Numbered from the stretch's first letter, positions 26,084 through 35,363 are shown. The stretch is DNA of 64,000 nt from Pseudomonas putida (GCF_003228315.1 NZ_CP029693.1:5738501-5802500); one strand, 5' to 3'. Numbers and translations: made by a program. The notes: generated from the sequence alone by a model not told the origin.

Positions 26084-26853
26084 CAGCCGATGTCTCGGGC
26101 GTCGAACAGATAGCCTTCACCGCGCACGGTTTTGATCAACTGGGGAGCTTTCGGATCATCCCCGAGCTTTTGCCGCAGGCGCGACACCAGCAGGTCGATG
26201 CTGCGATCAAAGGCTTCGATCGAGCGACCACGGGCGGCGTCCAGCAGTTGCTCGCGACTCAGAACCCGGCGCGGGCGCTCGATGAATACCCAAAGCAGCC
26301 GGAACTCGGCGTTGGACAATGGCACGACCAGGCCATCGGCGGAGATCAACTGGCGCAGCACGCTGTTGAGCCGCCAGTTGTCGAAGCGAATGTTCGCCCG
26401 TTGTTCGCTGCGGTCATCACGCACCCGGCGCAGGATGGTCTGGATCCGCGCCACCAGCTCCCGGGGTTCGAACGGCTTGGCCATGTAGTCGTCGGCGCCC
26501 AGTTCCAGGCCGATGATCCGGTCGGTGGGTTCGCAGCGGGCGGTGAGCATCAGGATCGGGATATCGGACTCTGCGCGCAGCCAGCGGCACAGCGACAGCC
26601 CGTCTTCGCCGGGCAGCATCAGGTCCAGCACCACCACGTCGAAATGCTCAGCCTGTAGCGCCTGACGCATCGCAGCGCCATCGGTGACGCCGCTGGCGTG
26701 GATGTTGAACCGGGCCAGGTAGTCGATCATCAGTTCGCGGATCGGAACGTCATCGTCGACGATCAGGGCGCGAATGCTCCAGCGTTTGTCGTCGCCGGGT
26801 GCTTTTTGTTCGTCGTTCACAGGTGCGTGGATGTTGTGCATGCGTGCGTTCAT
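26083..26853 (-). CDS. OmpR-family response regulator
   Basis: 256-aa regulator: receiver domain with acidic pocket VDDD, phospho-acceptor Asp in VVVLDLMLPGEDG, conserved Lys in DDYMAKPFEP, then an OmpR/PhoB winged-helix domain ending RLRQKLGDDPKAPQLIKTVRGEGYLFD. About 25 residues of N-terminal tail precede the receiver, longer than usual; a start at the internal Met5 is also possible. First gene of the pair with the sensor kinase, divergent from pyrF. Target genes are unknown. Confidence 0.94.
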   Translation of the reverse strand: MNARMHNIHAPVNDEQKAPGDDKRWSIRALIVDDDVPIRELMIDYLARFNIHASGVTDGAAMRQALQAEHFDVVVLDLMLPGEDGLSLCRWLRAESDIPILMLTARCEPTDRIIGLELGADDYMAKPFEPRELVARIQTILRRVRDDRSEQRANIRFDNWRLNSVLRQLISADGLVVPLSNAEFRLLWVFIERPRRVLSREQLLDAARGRSIEAFDRSIDLLVSRLRQKLGDDPKAPQLIKTVRGEGYLFDARDIG

Positions 26854-27136
26854 CTGTCAGGTTGGCTGCCAACCACAAAGATAGGCCGCGAGGTGGTGGT
26901 TCCAGCATAGGCGCCCGGCCCGCGGGCGAAAAGTGCTGCGTCAGGACGTGTTGCGGCTGGGGAGGGTAGCGGGCATGGGTGTTGTGGACGTGTCGGTAAT
27001 GTACCGGGCTCGACACAATTGGCGCAAAAGCTAGTCTTGGCTGAGCGTTCTCGATGATTTACCGATCATCGGGTCCCCCAGCGGCGCCGGTTCCGCTACA
27101 ATGCGCGCCGATTTCGACTTGCCTGAGAGCCCGCTC
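26854..27136. other. 283-bp divergent region between the response regulator and pyrF
   Basis: No ORF or repeat. The pyrF side has TACAAT at 27097-27102, a likely -10 giving a leader of about 27 nt, with only a weak -35. Confidence 0.45.
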
Positions 27137-27835
27137 ATGTCCGCCTGCCAGACTCCTATCATCGTCGCCCTGGATTTCCCCACCCGTGACGCCGCACTGA
27201 AGCTGGCCGATCAGCTGGACCCGAAACTGTGCCGGGTCAAAGTCGGCAAGGAACTGTTCACCAGTTGCGCTTCGGAAATTGTCGGCACCCTGCGTGACAA
27301 GGGCTTCGAAGTGTTCCTGGACCTCAAGTTCCACGATATCCCCAACACCACCGCCATGGCCGTTAAAGCGGCCGCGGAAATGGGCGTGTGGATGGTCAAC
27401 GTGCACTGCTCCGGTGGCCTGCGCATGATGGCGGCCTGCCGTGAAGTGCTGGACAAGCGCAGCGGCCCGCAGCCGTTGCTGATCGGCGTGACCGTGCTGA
27501 CCAGCATGGAGCGTGAGGATCTGGCGGGTATCGGCCTGGATATCGAGCCACAGGAACAAGTGCTGCGCCTGGCAGCCCTGGCGGAAAAAGCCGGGATGGA
27601 CGGCCTGGTGTGCTCGGCCCTGGAAGCCCAGGCCCTGAAGTCGGCGCATCCGACGCTGCAACTGGTGACCCCGGGGATTCGCCCGGCGGGCAGCGCCCAG
27701 GACGACCAGCGCCGCATCCTGACCCCGCGTCAGGCGCTGGAAGCCGGTTCTGACTATTTGGTGATTGGCCGTCCAATCAGCCAGGCGGCGGATCCTGCGC
27801 AGGCATTGGCTTCGGTTGTGGCCGAACTGGCCTAA
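27137..27835 (+). CDS. pyrF: Orotidine 5'-phosphate decarboxylase
   Basis: 232-aa TIM-barrel enzyme for the last step of UMP synthesis. Catalytic DxK...D cluster in LDLKFHDIPNT, phosphate-binding TPGIRP and YLVIGRPIS near the C-terminus, IIVALDFP at the N-terminus. Start MSACQTP at 27137; a 12-residue extension is not conserved in the family. Monocistronic, with a short leader, followed by a REP pair. Confidence 0.97.
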   Translation: MSACQTPIIVALDFPTRDAALKLADQLDPKLCRVKVGKELFTSCASEIVGTLRDKGFEVFLDLKFHDIPNTTAMAVKAAAEMGVWMVNVHCSGGLRMMAACREVLDKRSGPQPLLIGVTVLTSMEREDLAGIGLDIEPQEQVLRLAALAEKAGMDGLVCSALEAQALKSAHPTLQLVTPGIRPAGSAQDDQRRILTPRQALEAGSDYLVIGRPISQAADPAQALASVVAELA

Positions 27836-27846
27836 ACACCACGAAA

Positions 27847-27938
27847 CCTGTAGGAGCGAGCCTGCTCGCGATAGCGATGTGTCAGTCAATATTAATGTCG
27901 ACTGACACACCCTTATCGCGAGCAGGCTCGCTCCTACA
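27847..27938. repeat. REP pair
   Basis: Inverted GGAGCGAGCCTGCTCGCGAT / ATCGCGAGCAGGCTCGCTCC cores; the spacer has GTGTGTCAGTCAATATT...GTCGACTGACACAC, an inner inverted repeat. Between convergent pyrF and an oxidoreductase gene. Confidence 0.87.
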
Positions 27939-27950
27939 TGGGTTACTGGG

Positions 27951-28955
27951 TTAAACCTTCAGCACCAACTTCCCGAAATTCTCCCCGCTGAACAACTTCA
28001 TCAGCGTCTCCGGGAACGTCTCCAGCCCTTCGACAATATCTTCCTTGCTCTTGAGCTGCCCCTTGGCCATCCAGCCGGCCATTTCCTGCCCGGCGGTGGC
28101 GAATTGTGCGGCATAGTCCATCACCACGAAGCCTTCCATCCGCGCGCGGTTGACCAGCAGCGCCAGGTAGTTGGCCGGGCCCTTGACTGCTTCCTTGTTG
28201 TTGTACTGGCTGATGGCGCCGCAGATCACCACTCGTGCCTTCATGTTCAGGCGGCTCAGTACCGCGTCGAGAATGTCGCCGCCGACGTTATCGAAGTACA
28301 CATCGACGCCTTTCGGACATTCACGCTTGAGGCCGGCGATGACGTCTTCGTTCTTGTAGTCGATGACGCCGTCGAAACCCAGCTCATCGATCAGGAACTT
28401 GCACTTGTCCGCACCACCGGCGATGCCCACTACGCGGCAGCCCTTGATCTTGGCGATCTGCCCGGCAATGCTGCCCACCGCGCCGGCTGCGCCCGACAGC
28501 ACGACAGTTTCGCCCGCCTTCGGGGCGCCAACATCGAGCAGGGCGAAGTAGGCGGTCATGCCGGTCATGCCCAGTGCGGAGAGGTAACGCGGCAGAGGAG
28601 CGAGTTTCGGATCGACCTTGTAGAAGCCTCGTGGCTCGCCGAGGAAATAGTCCTGCACGCCCAGTGCACCGTTGACGTAGTCCCCCACGGCGAACCCGGG
28701 GTTGTTCGACGCCACGACTTTTCCCACGCCCAAGGCGCGCATCACTTCGCCCAGACCGACCGGAGGGATGTAGGACTTGCCCTCGTTCATCCAGCCACGC
28801 ATGGCCGGGTCCAGGGACAGGTATTCGTTTTTGACCAGGATCTGGCCCGCTGCCGGCTCGCCGACCGGTACCTCCTGATAGGTGAACGTCTCGCGGGTAG
28901 CCGCACCGACCGGGCGTTTGGCGAGCAGGAACTGGCGATTGGTCTGGGAAGTCAT
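27951..28955 (-). CDS. CurA-type NADP-dependent medium-chain oxidoreductase
   Basis: 334-aa zinc-independent medium-chain dehydrogenase/reductase family protein, typically reducing the C=C bond of enones and alkenals with NADPH. Rossmann motif GAAGAVGSIAGQIAKIKG, N-terminal GroES-like part with LSLDPAMRGWM, and conserved YFDNVGG. ATG 28955 (MTSQTNRQF) is preferred to GTG 28964. Monocistronic and divergent from the SDR gene. Substrate not determinable. Confidence 0.9.
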   Translation of the reverse strand: MTSQTNRQFLLAKRPVGAATRETFTYQEVPVGEPAAGQILVKNEYLSLDPAMRGWMNEGKSYIPPVGLGEVMRALGVGKVVASNNPGFAVGDYVNGALGVQDYFLGEPRGFYKVDPKLAPLPRYLSALGMTGMTAYFALLDVGAPKAGETVVLSGAAGAVGSIAGQIAKIKGCRVVGIAGGADKCKFLIDELGFDGVIDYKNEDVIAGLKRECPKGVDVYFDNVGGDILDAVLSRLNMKARVVICGAISQYNNKEAVKGPANYLALLVNRARMEGFVVMDYAAQFATAGQEMAGWMAKGQLKSKEDIVEGLETFPETLMKLFSGENFGKLVLKV

Positions 28956-29047
28956 GTCAGGCACTCAAGATGAATGAAGCCTTGTAGATAGACGTTCAAC
29001 GGCGAGGCCGCAAGTTTGGCTGATGGGGCGAATACGGTTCGATCCAG

Positions 29048-29083
29048 TGCAGTGATAGTTGGTACGGGAGTTCCATCACTGCA
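29048..29083. promoter_or_regulatory. 9-bp inverted repeat between oxidoreductase and SDR genes
   Basis: TGCAGTGAT (29048-29056) and ATCACTGCA (29075-29083), perfect, with an 18-bp centre, in the 237-bp divergent region. Shape is like a repressor operator controlling one or both genes; no adjacent regulator gene. Confidence 0.4.
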
Positions 29084-29192
29084 ACTCATGGGCACTCAAC
29101 CGGCCCTCTGATAGTGCTGCCGTGCCGGGGAACGCTGTGGCTAGACTGGGAAAACAATCACCCTCGCCAACTTTTCCCTTGAGGACATAACG

Positions 29193-29954
29193 ATGAGCAT
29201 GACTTTTTCCGGTCAGGTCGCTGTAGTGACAGGCGCCGCCAATGGTATTGGTCGCGCCACGGCCCTGGCGTTCGCCGCCGAAGGCCTGAAGGTGGTGGTG
29301 GCTGACATGGACACGGCGGGGGGCGAGGGGACGGTTGCGCTGATTCGTACAGCGGGCGGCGAAGCGACCTTCGTGCGCTGTAACGTCACTGTGGAAAGTG
29401 AAGTGAAAAATCTGATGCAAGAGGTGATCAATACCTACGGGCGTCTCGACTACGCCTTCAACAATGCCGGGATCGAAATCGAGAAGGGCAAGCTGGCGGA
29501 TGGCACCATCGATGAGTTCGACGCGATCATGGGGGTCAATGTCAAAGGTGTGTGGTTGTGCATGAAGTACCAGCTGCCGTTGCTGCTGGCCCAAGGCGGT
29601 GGCGCGATCGTCAACACCGCGTCGGTGGCGGGCCTCGGGGCTGCGCCGAAGATGAGCATCTATGCGGCTTCCAAGCATGCGGTGATCGGCCTGACCAAGT
29701 CGGCGGCCATCGAATATGCCAAGAAGAAGATCCGGGTTAACGCGGTGTGTCCGGCGGTGATCGATACCGACATGTTCCGCCGCGCCTATGAAGCCGACCC
29801 GAAGAAGGGCGAGTTCGCCAATGCCATGCATCCGGTAGGTCGTATCGGCAAAGTCGAGGAAATCGCCAGTGCGGTGCTGTACCTGTGCAGCGACGGCGCA
29901 GCATTCACCACCGGGCACTCGTTGGCGGTAGATGGTGGCGTGACCGCGTTCTGA
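29193..29954 (+). CDS. SDR-family NAD(P)-dependent oxidoreductase
   Basis: 253-aa classical short-chain dehydrogenase: cofactor motif TGAANGIG, NNAG, catalytic Ser in NTASVAG and YAASK with Tyr/Lys, and the C-terminal GHSLAVDGGVTAF. ADMDTAGGEG after beta-2 suggests NAD(H) preference (Asp). ATG 29193 with GAGG nine bases upstream. Monocistronic with a REP pair downstream. Family functions are too broad for a substrate call. Confidence 0.92.
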   Translation: MSMTFSGQVAVVTGAANGIGRATALAFAAEGLKVVVADMDTAGGEGTVALIRTAGGEATFVRCNVTVESEVKNLMQEVINTYGRLDYAFNNAGIEIEKGKLADGTIDEFDAIMGVNVKGVWLCMKYQLPLLLAQGGGAIVNTASVAGLGAAPKMSIYAASKHAVIGLTKSAAIEYAKKKIRVNAVCPAVIDTDMFRRAYEADPKKGEFANAMHPVGRIGKVEEIASAVLYLCSDGAAFTTGHSLAVDGGVTAF

Positions 29955-29973
29955 TTTCCGTAGCGACATCGAA

Positions 29974-30064
29974 CCTGTAGGAGCGAGCCTGCTCGCGATG
30001 GCGGTGTGTCAGGCAACGTGTTTGTCGACTGACACACCCTTCGCGAGCAGGCTCGCTCCTACAG
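29974..30064. repeat. REP pair
   Basis: Inverted CCTGTAGGAGCGAGCCTGCT / AGCAGGCTCGCTCCTACAG cores; spacer GGTGTGTCAGGCAAC...GTCGACTGACACAC resembles that of the pair after pyrF. Followed by a TTTTTT run at 30065-30070, which could make it a terminator for the SDR gene. Confidence 0.85.
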
Positions 30065-30180
30065 TTTTTTGTATGTTGCAAAGGGTTAAAAGCAACGGCT
30101 TCAGCGGCGTTGTCGCACACCTCGGCCAGCACTCCTGTGATTAACTCCCTCTCGCATAACCAACAGGAGGTTGCCTGCTC

Positions 30181-31560
30181 ATGGAATTGAGAATCGATCG
30201 ACAGGCCATGGTGCCGGTCGTACAGCAAATCGTCGACGCGCTGGTCTGCACAATCCATTGCAATCAAATGATGCCCGGTACACGCCTACCGTCGGTACGG
30301 GCAATCGCACGAATCAACTCGCTCAACGAGTTCTGTGTCGTCCAGGCTTGCGAGCGACTGGTCGCGCAAGGCGTACTGGAGCCGTGCCATCGCGCTGGTT
30401 ACCTCGTGTCAGCTCCGGCCTCTGTTGTGGCCAGTGACGCCGGATGGATCGGAGACGCTGAATTCGATCCTTGCCATTCCTCGTGCGAGTTGCAACTGGG
30501 GGCTGGAAGCCTGCCCGACAGCTGGCGTGAATCGGATGATCTGGCTTATGCGATTCGCGAGGTCAGTCGTACCGACATGGCCGGCCTGTTCAACTACAGC
30601 TCGGCACTGGGCCTGCCGCGTTTGCGCCAGCAGATTCAGAAGTGCCTGAAGCCCTTGGATATCCACGTTGAAGACAGCCGGATTCTGACCACCGATGGGG
30701 CCAGCCAAGGGCTCGATCTGATCGTGCGGACCTTGCTCAAGCCGGGCGATTGCGTCGTGGTGGAAAGCCCCGGTTGTCCGGTGTTGTTCGAGCTGCTCAG
30801 GCTGCACGGCATCAGCATGCGGCAGGTGCCGCGCACTCCGCTGGGGCCGGACCTCGCAACCCTGGATGAGCTGTTCGCGAAACATCGACCGCGCGCATTC
30901 TTCATCAATAGTTTTCATCACAATCCCACCGGAACCAGCCTCGTGCCGGAGGTAGCCAGGCAGGTACTGAAACTGGCCAGAGAGCATGACGTGCTGGTGA
31001 TCGAGGACGACGTCTATGCGGACCTGCACAGCAGTTGCGGCGAACGCCTCGCAGCGCTGGATGAGAACGTGATCTACGTGGGCAGCTACTCCAAAACACT
31101 CAGTAGCGCCCTGCGAGTCGGCTTTATCGTGGCCACTGCCGAGTCGATCGAGCGACTGGCCAGCGTCAAGATGATCACCAGCATGGGCACCTCTGGATTT
31201 AGCGAGTCGGTGCTCGCGTGCCTGTTGGCCAACGGCGCCTATCGCAAACTGGTGCAACGTCAGCGGCAGCGCCTGAACAACGACAGGCTGGCGCTCCTGC
31301 AGCTGCTCGAAGACGCCGAATGGGAAGTGTTCGGCAAACCGGTGGGCGGTTTGTTTGTCTGGGCGCGCTCACGCATGGGGGACTGCGCTCAGGTGCGGGC
31401 CCAGGCGCGACGTTGCGGCATCGTGTTGTCGTCGACAACTGCCTTCAGTTCCGAGGGCACGGTCAGTGACTGGCAGCGCATCAATGTAGCTTGCGCGGGC
31501 GATCCACGCGCCCGGGCTTTTATTCAGGCCACCACTCCGGATCGACCTCAAGCGTTCTGA
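30181..31560 (+). CDS. MocR-type regulator (GntR DNA-binding domain fused to aminotransferase fold)
   Basis: 459 aa: N-terminal GntR winged helix (VPVVQQIVDALVCTIHC...LPSVRAIARINSL), linker, then a fold-type I aminotransferase domain with FINSFHHNPTGTSL, VIEDDVYADLH and the PLP-lysine motif YVGSYSKTLSSALRVG. MocR proteins sense PLP or amino acids through this domain and control nearby genes; the adjacent SDR and chemoreceptor genes are possible targets but no link is shown. ATG 30181 has CAGGAGG twelve bases upstream, a rather long spacing. Confidence 0.92.
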   Translation: MELRIDRQAMVPVVQQIVDALVCTIHCNQMMPGTRLPSVRAIARINSLNEFCVVQACERLVAQGVLEPCHRAGYLVSAPASVVASDAGWIGDAEFDPCHSSCELQLGAGSLPDSWRESDDLAYAIREVSRTDMAGLFNYSSALGLPRLRQQIQKCLKPLDIHVEDSRILTTDGASQGLDLIVRTLLKPGDCVVVESPGCPVLFELLRLHGISMRQVPRTPLGPDLATLDELFAKHRPRAFFINSFHHNPTGTSLVPEVARQVLKLAREHDVLVIEDDVYADLHSSCGERLAALDENVIYVGSYSKTLSSALRVGFIVATAESIERLASVKMITSMGTSGFSESVLACLLANGAYRKLVQRQRQRLNNDRLALLQLLEDAEWEVFGKPVGGLFVWARSRMGDCAQVRAQARRCGIVLSSTTAFSSEGTVSDWQRINVACAGDPRARAFIQATTPDRPQAF

Positions 31561-31668
31561 AAACGACGCGGGCGTAGCTTTTTGCCATTATTCCGGCGCC
31601 AGAGTCTTGTGTTGCTCAAGGGCCGTTGCGAATCTGCGTCAATCAATTCTGGCGGGGGACCAAGTCCA

Positions 31669-33633
31669 ATGATTTCGGCCGTGCAAGGACGTTTTGCCAA
31701 CCTGGGTATGGCAAAAAAAATGGGTGTCGGGTTTGTACTGGTGCTGTTGCTGACTGCCCTGGTGGCGGCCATCGGTGTCTGGTCCCTGCAAACCATCAGC
31801 TTGCGCTTCGACGGGCTCAAGCAGATGTCGTCGCTCAACAGTGGCTTGTTGAAGGTGCGTCTGCTGGAGCAGGAGTATGCCTTGCACGGCAACCCGAAAA
31901 CCGTCGACGCCTTGCACGAAGGCGTGGATGGCTTGATTGCACTGGCCAATCAGCTAAAGGGGGAGTCGGCAGCCAATGTGCCGGTGATGAACGATGTCGA
32001 GCAGTCGCTCGGCGCCTATCGCAAGGCGTTCGATGAGTTTGTCTCCCTCAGCCAGGCCAAGGACCTGGCGCTGGAAATGGCCAGTTGGTCGGTCTCCAGC
32101 GTGGCCAACAATCTCGACGTGTTGCAGTCCGGGCTGGCCGATGACGGTACTTACACGCTGAAGACTTCCGAGGGCAAGGACGGTTCGCAATTCATCGAGC
32201 AGGCCAGTCAGGTCAGTCAGGTATCGCGCTTGATGCTGCAAGCGATGAACGAAGCGCGTGTGCGCCTGGATCAGAGCCGCAAGGGCGATGACAGCGCCGG
32301 CCAGGGCAAGATCGAACAGGCCAGTCAGGCGCTGGCTCAGGCCGAACAGCTGAAAACCACGGTGAAGGATGAGGGGTATCAGACCGTACTCAATGAAGTG
32401 ACCGGTCATATCGCCAGTTTCAGCGACAAACTCACCGAGTACACGGGCCTGTTGGAGCAGGAAAAGACCGTCTATCAGCAATTGCATCAACGCGCCGCCC
32501 AGGTCATGGAGCGGGTTGACCAGGCCTATGTCGCCGAAGACCAGTCGATGCAGGCCGAGCTGAAAAAGAACTCCTTGATGATTATCGGTTCTTCCGCGCT
32601 GGCGTTGCTGGTTGGCCTGATTGCGGCGTGGGTGATTACCCGCTTGATCGTCGGGCCGCTGCGTAGCGTGATTCGCGTGGCGCAGCAGATTGCATCGGGG
32701 GATTTGAGCGGTACGGTCGAGGTGAACCGTCGGGACGAGATCGGCCAGTTGATGCAGGCCATGCAGCAAATGGGCGCCGGGCTTAGCCAAATCGTCAGCG
32801 GCTTGCAGGCCGGCATCGAGCAATTGGCCACGTCAGCACAATCGTTGTCCGCGGTGACTGAACAGACCAATCTTGAAGTCAGCAGCCAGAAGGAAGAAAC
32901 CGAGCAGGTCGCCACGGCCATGAACCAAATGACCGCCACCGTGCACGATGTCGCGCGCAACGCCGAGGAGGCTGCCGTGGCGGCGCAGACGGCGGATGGC
33001 AAGGTCGAAAGTGGTCAGCTCGTGGTGCGTCAGAGCATGGCGCGGATCGAACAATTGGCGGATTCGGCCACGTCGGCCAGTTCGAGCATCGAAAGCCTGA
33101 GCGCGGAAATCCAGAACATCGGTACCGTGCTCGGTGTGATCAAGAGCGTGGCCGAACAGACCAACCTGCTGGCGCTCAACGCGGCGATCGAAGCCGCCCG
33201 GGCCGGTGAGCAGGGCAGGGGCTTTGCCGTGGTGGCCGACGAAGTGCGCGCACTGGCCAAACGGACCCAGCAATCGACCGAGGAAATCGAGCGTCTGGTC
33301 AGCGCCTTGCGCTCGGCGGCGCAGACGTCCGTGCAGCAGATCCAGAGCAGCGGCGATCTGGTGAAACTGGCGGTCAGCGATGCACTGCAGACCGAAAGTG
33401 CGCTGGGCAGCATTGCGGCGGCGGTGTCGTTGATTCAACAGATGAACCAGCAGATCGCCGCGGCTGCCGAAGAGCAGAGCTCGGTGGCCGAAGAGATCAA
33501 TCGAAGTGTCACGAGTATTCGAGCCAGCGCCGATCAGTCTTCACTGGCGATGCAGGGGAATGCGGCGTCGAGTATCGAGCTGGCACAGCTGGGGGTTGAA
33601 TTGAAGGGGATGGTGGGGCACTTCAGGCTGTAA
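31669..33633 (+). CDS. Methyl-accepting chemotaxis protein with HBM-like sensor domain
   Basis: 654-aa transmembrane chemoreceptor. TM1 at about residues 18-40, an all-helical periplasmic domain of roughly 250 residues (size and helical pattern fit the HBM type of McpS, which binds TCA-cycle acids), TM2 near 310-330, HAMP, then the signalling domain with hairpin tip VIKSVAEQTNLLALNAAIEAARAGEQGRGFAVVADEVR. No C-terminal NWETF-like pentapeptide for CheR. Start MISAVQGRF at 31669 with GGGGGA upstream. Ligand is inferred only by family; an organic acid is plausible. Confidence 0.93.
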   Translation: MISAVQGRFANLGMAKKMGVGFVLVLLLTALVAAIGVWSLQTISLRFDGLKQMSSLNSGLLKVRLLEQEYALHGNPKTVDALHEGVDGLIALANQLKGESAANVPVMNDVEQSLGAYRKAFDEFVSLSQAKDLALEMASWSVSSVANNLDVLQSGLADDGTYTLKTSEGKDGSQFIEQASQVSQVSRLMLQAMNEARVRLDQSRKGDDSAGQGKIEQASQALAQAEQLKTTVKDEGYQTVLNEVTGHIASFSDKLTEYTGLLEQEKTVYQQLHQRAAQVMERVDQAYVAEDQSMQAELKKNSLMIIGSSALALLVGLIAAWVITRLIVGPLRSVIRVAQQIASGDLSGTVEVNRRDEIGQLMQAMQQMGAGLSQIVSGLQAGIEQLATSAQSLSAVTEQTNLEVSSQKEETEQVATAMNQMTATVHDVARNAEEAAVAAQTADGKVESGQLVVRQSMARIEQLADSATSASSSIESLSAEIQNIGTVLGVIKSVAEQTNLLALNAAIEAARAGEQGRGFAVVADEVRALAKRTQQSTEEIERLVSALRSAAQTSVQQIQSSGDLVKLAVSDALQTESALGSIAAAVSLIQQMNQQIAAAAEEQSSVAEEINRSVTSIRASADQSSLAMQGNAASSIELAQLGVELKGMVGHFRL

Positions 33634-33647
33634 CCTGGATCGTAGTC

Positions 33648-33750
33648 CCTGTAGGAGCGAGCCTGCTCGCGATGGACGTCAACGATAACACTGGGGGCCT
33701 GACACCCCGCGGTGTTTTCGAGACCATCGCGAGCAGGCTCGCTCCTACAG
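33648..33750. repeat. REP pair with long conserved spacer (family A)
   Basis: Third copy of the structure at 8737 and 23467: REP cores around TGGACGTCAACGATAACAC and a GGGGGCCTGACACCCC hairpin. Between convergent chemoreceptor and unknown genes. Confidence 0.87.
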
Positions 33751-33762
33751 TTGTTTCGGTGA

Positions 33763-34533
33763 TCAGTCGTAAATCACTTTCTTTTTCCAGTCCGCATCCG
33801 CTTCAACGTCCTTGAGACCTTCGGTCAACTGGTTCACTTCGCCTTCCGTTGGGGCAATGCGGTCCATGACCTGCTCGTTGGCGCGGGCCAGGAGTTTTTC
33901 CAGATACTCCAGTTGTTCGGCGTAGATCTGCGGCTCCTGTTGCTTGCGCAAGTACTGCACGCCGCGTTCGAACGCCAGACGCGCCTGGCCTGGCTGATTC
34001 TGTTGCAGCGCGTGCTGGCCGAGGTTGTTGAAGAACTCGATGTGCAGCAGCACCAGAATGTGGCGCACTTCACGGATCCAGCGCTTGGCCTCGTTCGGTG
34101 GCAGGAAGCCGTCCTGTGCCGCGCGGGTGATCTGGCCATGCAGGGCTTCAAGCAGGAAGCGTACATCCTTGGCCTTGGCTTCAGTCTGGATCGGTGCCGG
34201 CGGGTTGTTGACCGGGATCGATTCGCCCTGGCCCACCAGCGCTTCGAGCTCGACAATCCGCGCCTTGAGGTTGGAACTGGTTTTTTCGAGGTTCAGCAGG
34301 CGTTGGCAGACATTCAATTCCAGGCGCGCCAGCAGCAGCTTGAGTCCCGGTGTCATTAACTGGCCCGGGAATGTTTCGGTGATCTCTCCGCAACGACGCA
34401 GGCGATCGTTGAGTTCAACCTTGGTGCGGGCCCTTTCCAGCTTGTTGTTCTCCACCACATGGTTGATGTAGCCAATGGCGATCAAGAGTGCGATCCCGGC
34501 TACGACGAGCAGGGTGATCATGAGTGGTGTCAC
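33763..34533 (-). CDS. Membrane-anchored helical protein of unknown function
   Basis: 256 aa, not recognised. One N-terminal transmembrane helix (ITLLVVAGIALLIAIGYINHV), then a long, mostly alpha-helical and charged soluble region with coiled-coil-like stretches and a middle PVNNPPAPIQTE linker. A segment QHALQQNQPGQARLAFERGVQYLRKQ has a TPR-like look. GTG at 34533 is chosen because AGAGG lies eight bases upstream; longer starts lack this and add an Arg-rich tail. Monocistronic, upstream of the tRNA operon on the opposite strand. The layout suggests an inner-membrane scaffold protein facing the cytoplasm, but there is no functional evidence. Confidence 0.75.
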   Translation of the reverse strand: MTPLMITLLVVAGIALLIAIGYINHVVENNKLERARTKVELNDRLRRCGEITETFPGQLMTPGLKLLLARLELNVCQRLLNLEKTSSNLKARIVELEALVGQGESIPVNNPPAPIQTEAKAKDVRFLLEALHGQITRAAQDGFLPPNEAKRWIREVRHILVLLHIEFFNNLGQHALQQNQPGQARLAFERGVQYLRKQQEPQIYAEQLEYLEKLLARANEQVMDRIAPTEGEVNQLTEGLKDVEADADWKKKVIYD

Positions 34534-34911
34534 CGGTAAGACCTCTTCTATGGGAGTTCGCTTGCGAGTGTATGAGCTTGGCATTTGAGCGCCTAGCGCC
34601 GCTCGACGAGTTGGATCAATGTGGCTACGCCTGTATCGGCCGTAGACCGGCCTAATTAAATGCTGGCATTTGTTTAGCACATTGCCATCACTCATGGTCG
34701 CCGACTATAACGCCTTGGCGAGTGTCAGAATATAGGCGCCAGACAACGGACAGCGCAAAAGCCGGAGAGGGGCTGAAAAGCAGGGCCAAGTCATTGATTT
34801 AAAAAAATTTATAACAGGGGGTTGACGACCTTCCAAACCATCCATAGAATGCGCGCCACTTGCAGCGTAAAGCACACAGCGAAACGAAGCAGGGAGTGAA
34901 TGTTGTAGCGT
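34534..34911. other. 378-bp divergent region before the tRNA operon
   Basis: Carries the tRNA promoter (34822-34850), preceded by an A/T tract at 34798-34812 that could act as an UP element. Nothing else recognised; the minus-strand gene's promoter was not identified. Confidence 0.5.
34822..34850 (+). promoter_or_regulatory. tRNA operon promoter
   Basis: TTGACG (34822-34827), 17-bp spacer, TAGAAT (34845-34850), then GCGCGCCA, a GC-rich discriminator typical of stringently controlled stable-RNA promoters. Transcription start near 34857, about 55 nt before the first tRNA. Confidence 0.75.
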
Positions 34912-34987
34912 GTCCCCTTCGTCTAGTGGCCTAGGACACCGCCCTTTCACGGCGGTAACAGGGGTTCGAGTCCCCTAGGGGACGCCA
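34912..34987 (+). tRNA. tRNA-Glu (UUC), copy 1
   Basis: 76 nt including encoded CCA. Acceptor GTCCCCT pairs with AGGGGAC, anticodon stem CCGCC/GGCGG with loop CTTTCAC (anticodon TTC), T-arm with GGTTCGAGTC. First of a Glu-Gly-Glu-Gly array. Confidence 0.97.
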
Positions 34988-34989
34988 AT

Positions 34990-35065
<76 letters not shown>

Positions 35066-35169
35066 ATTTTAAACAGCGTTGCTTTCGGGCAGGGCTGAGT
35101 GAAACCAGAACCAAGTCTTCGGATGCGGATCTGGACACCGAAACACACACCATGTGTTCCGGGTAGCGT

Positions 35170-35245
35170 GTCCCCTTCGTCTAGTGGCCTAGGACACCGC
35201 CCTTTCACGGCGGTAACAGGGGTTCGAGTCCCCTAGGGGACGCCA
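35170..35245 (+). tRNA. tRNA-Glu (UUC), copy 2
   Basis: Sequence-identical to the copy at 34912-34987, with the same GTAGCGT just upstream, which shows tandem duplication of the Glu-Gly unit. Confidence 0.97.
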
Positions 35246-35248
35246 TTT

Positions 35249-35324
<76 letters not shown>

Positions 35325-35333
35325 AATTAAACG

Positions 35334-35363
35334 AAAACGCCGCTCAATAGAGCGGCGTTTTTG
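35334..35363 (+). terminator. Intrinsic terminator of the tRNA operon
   Basis: AACGCCGCTC-AATA-GAGCGGCGTT followed by TTTG; ten-base-pair GC-rich stem with T tract right after the last tRNA. Confidence 0.88.
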
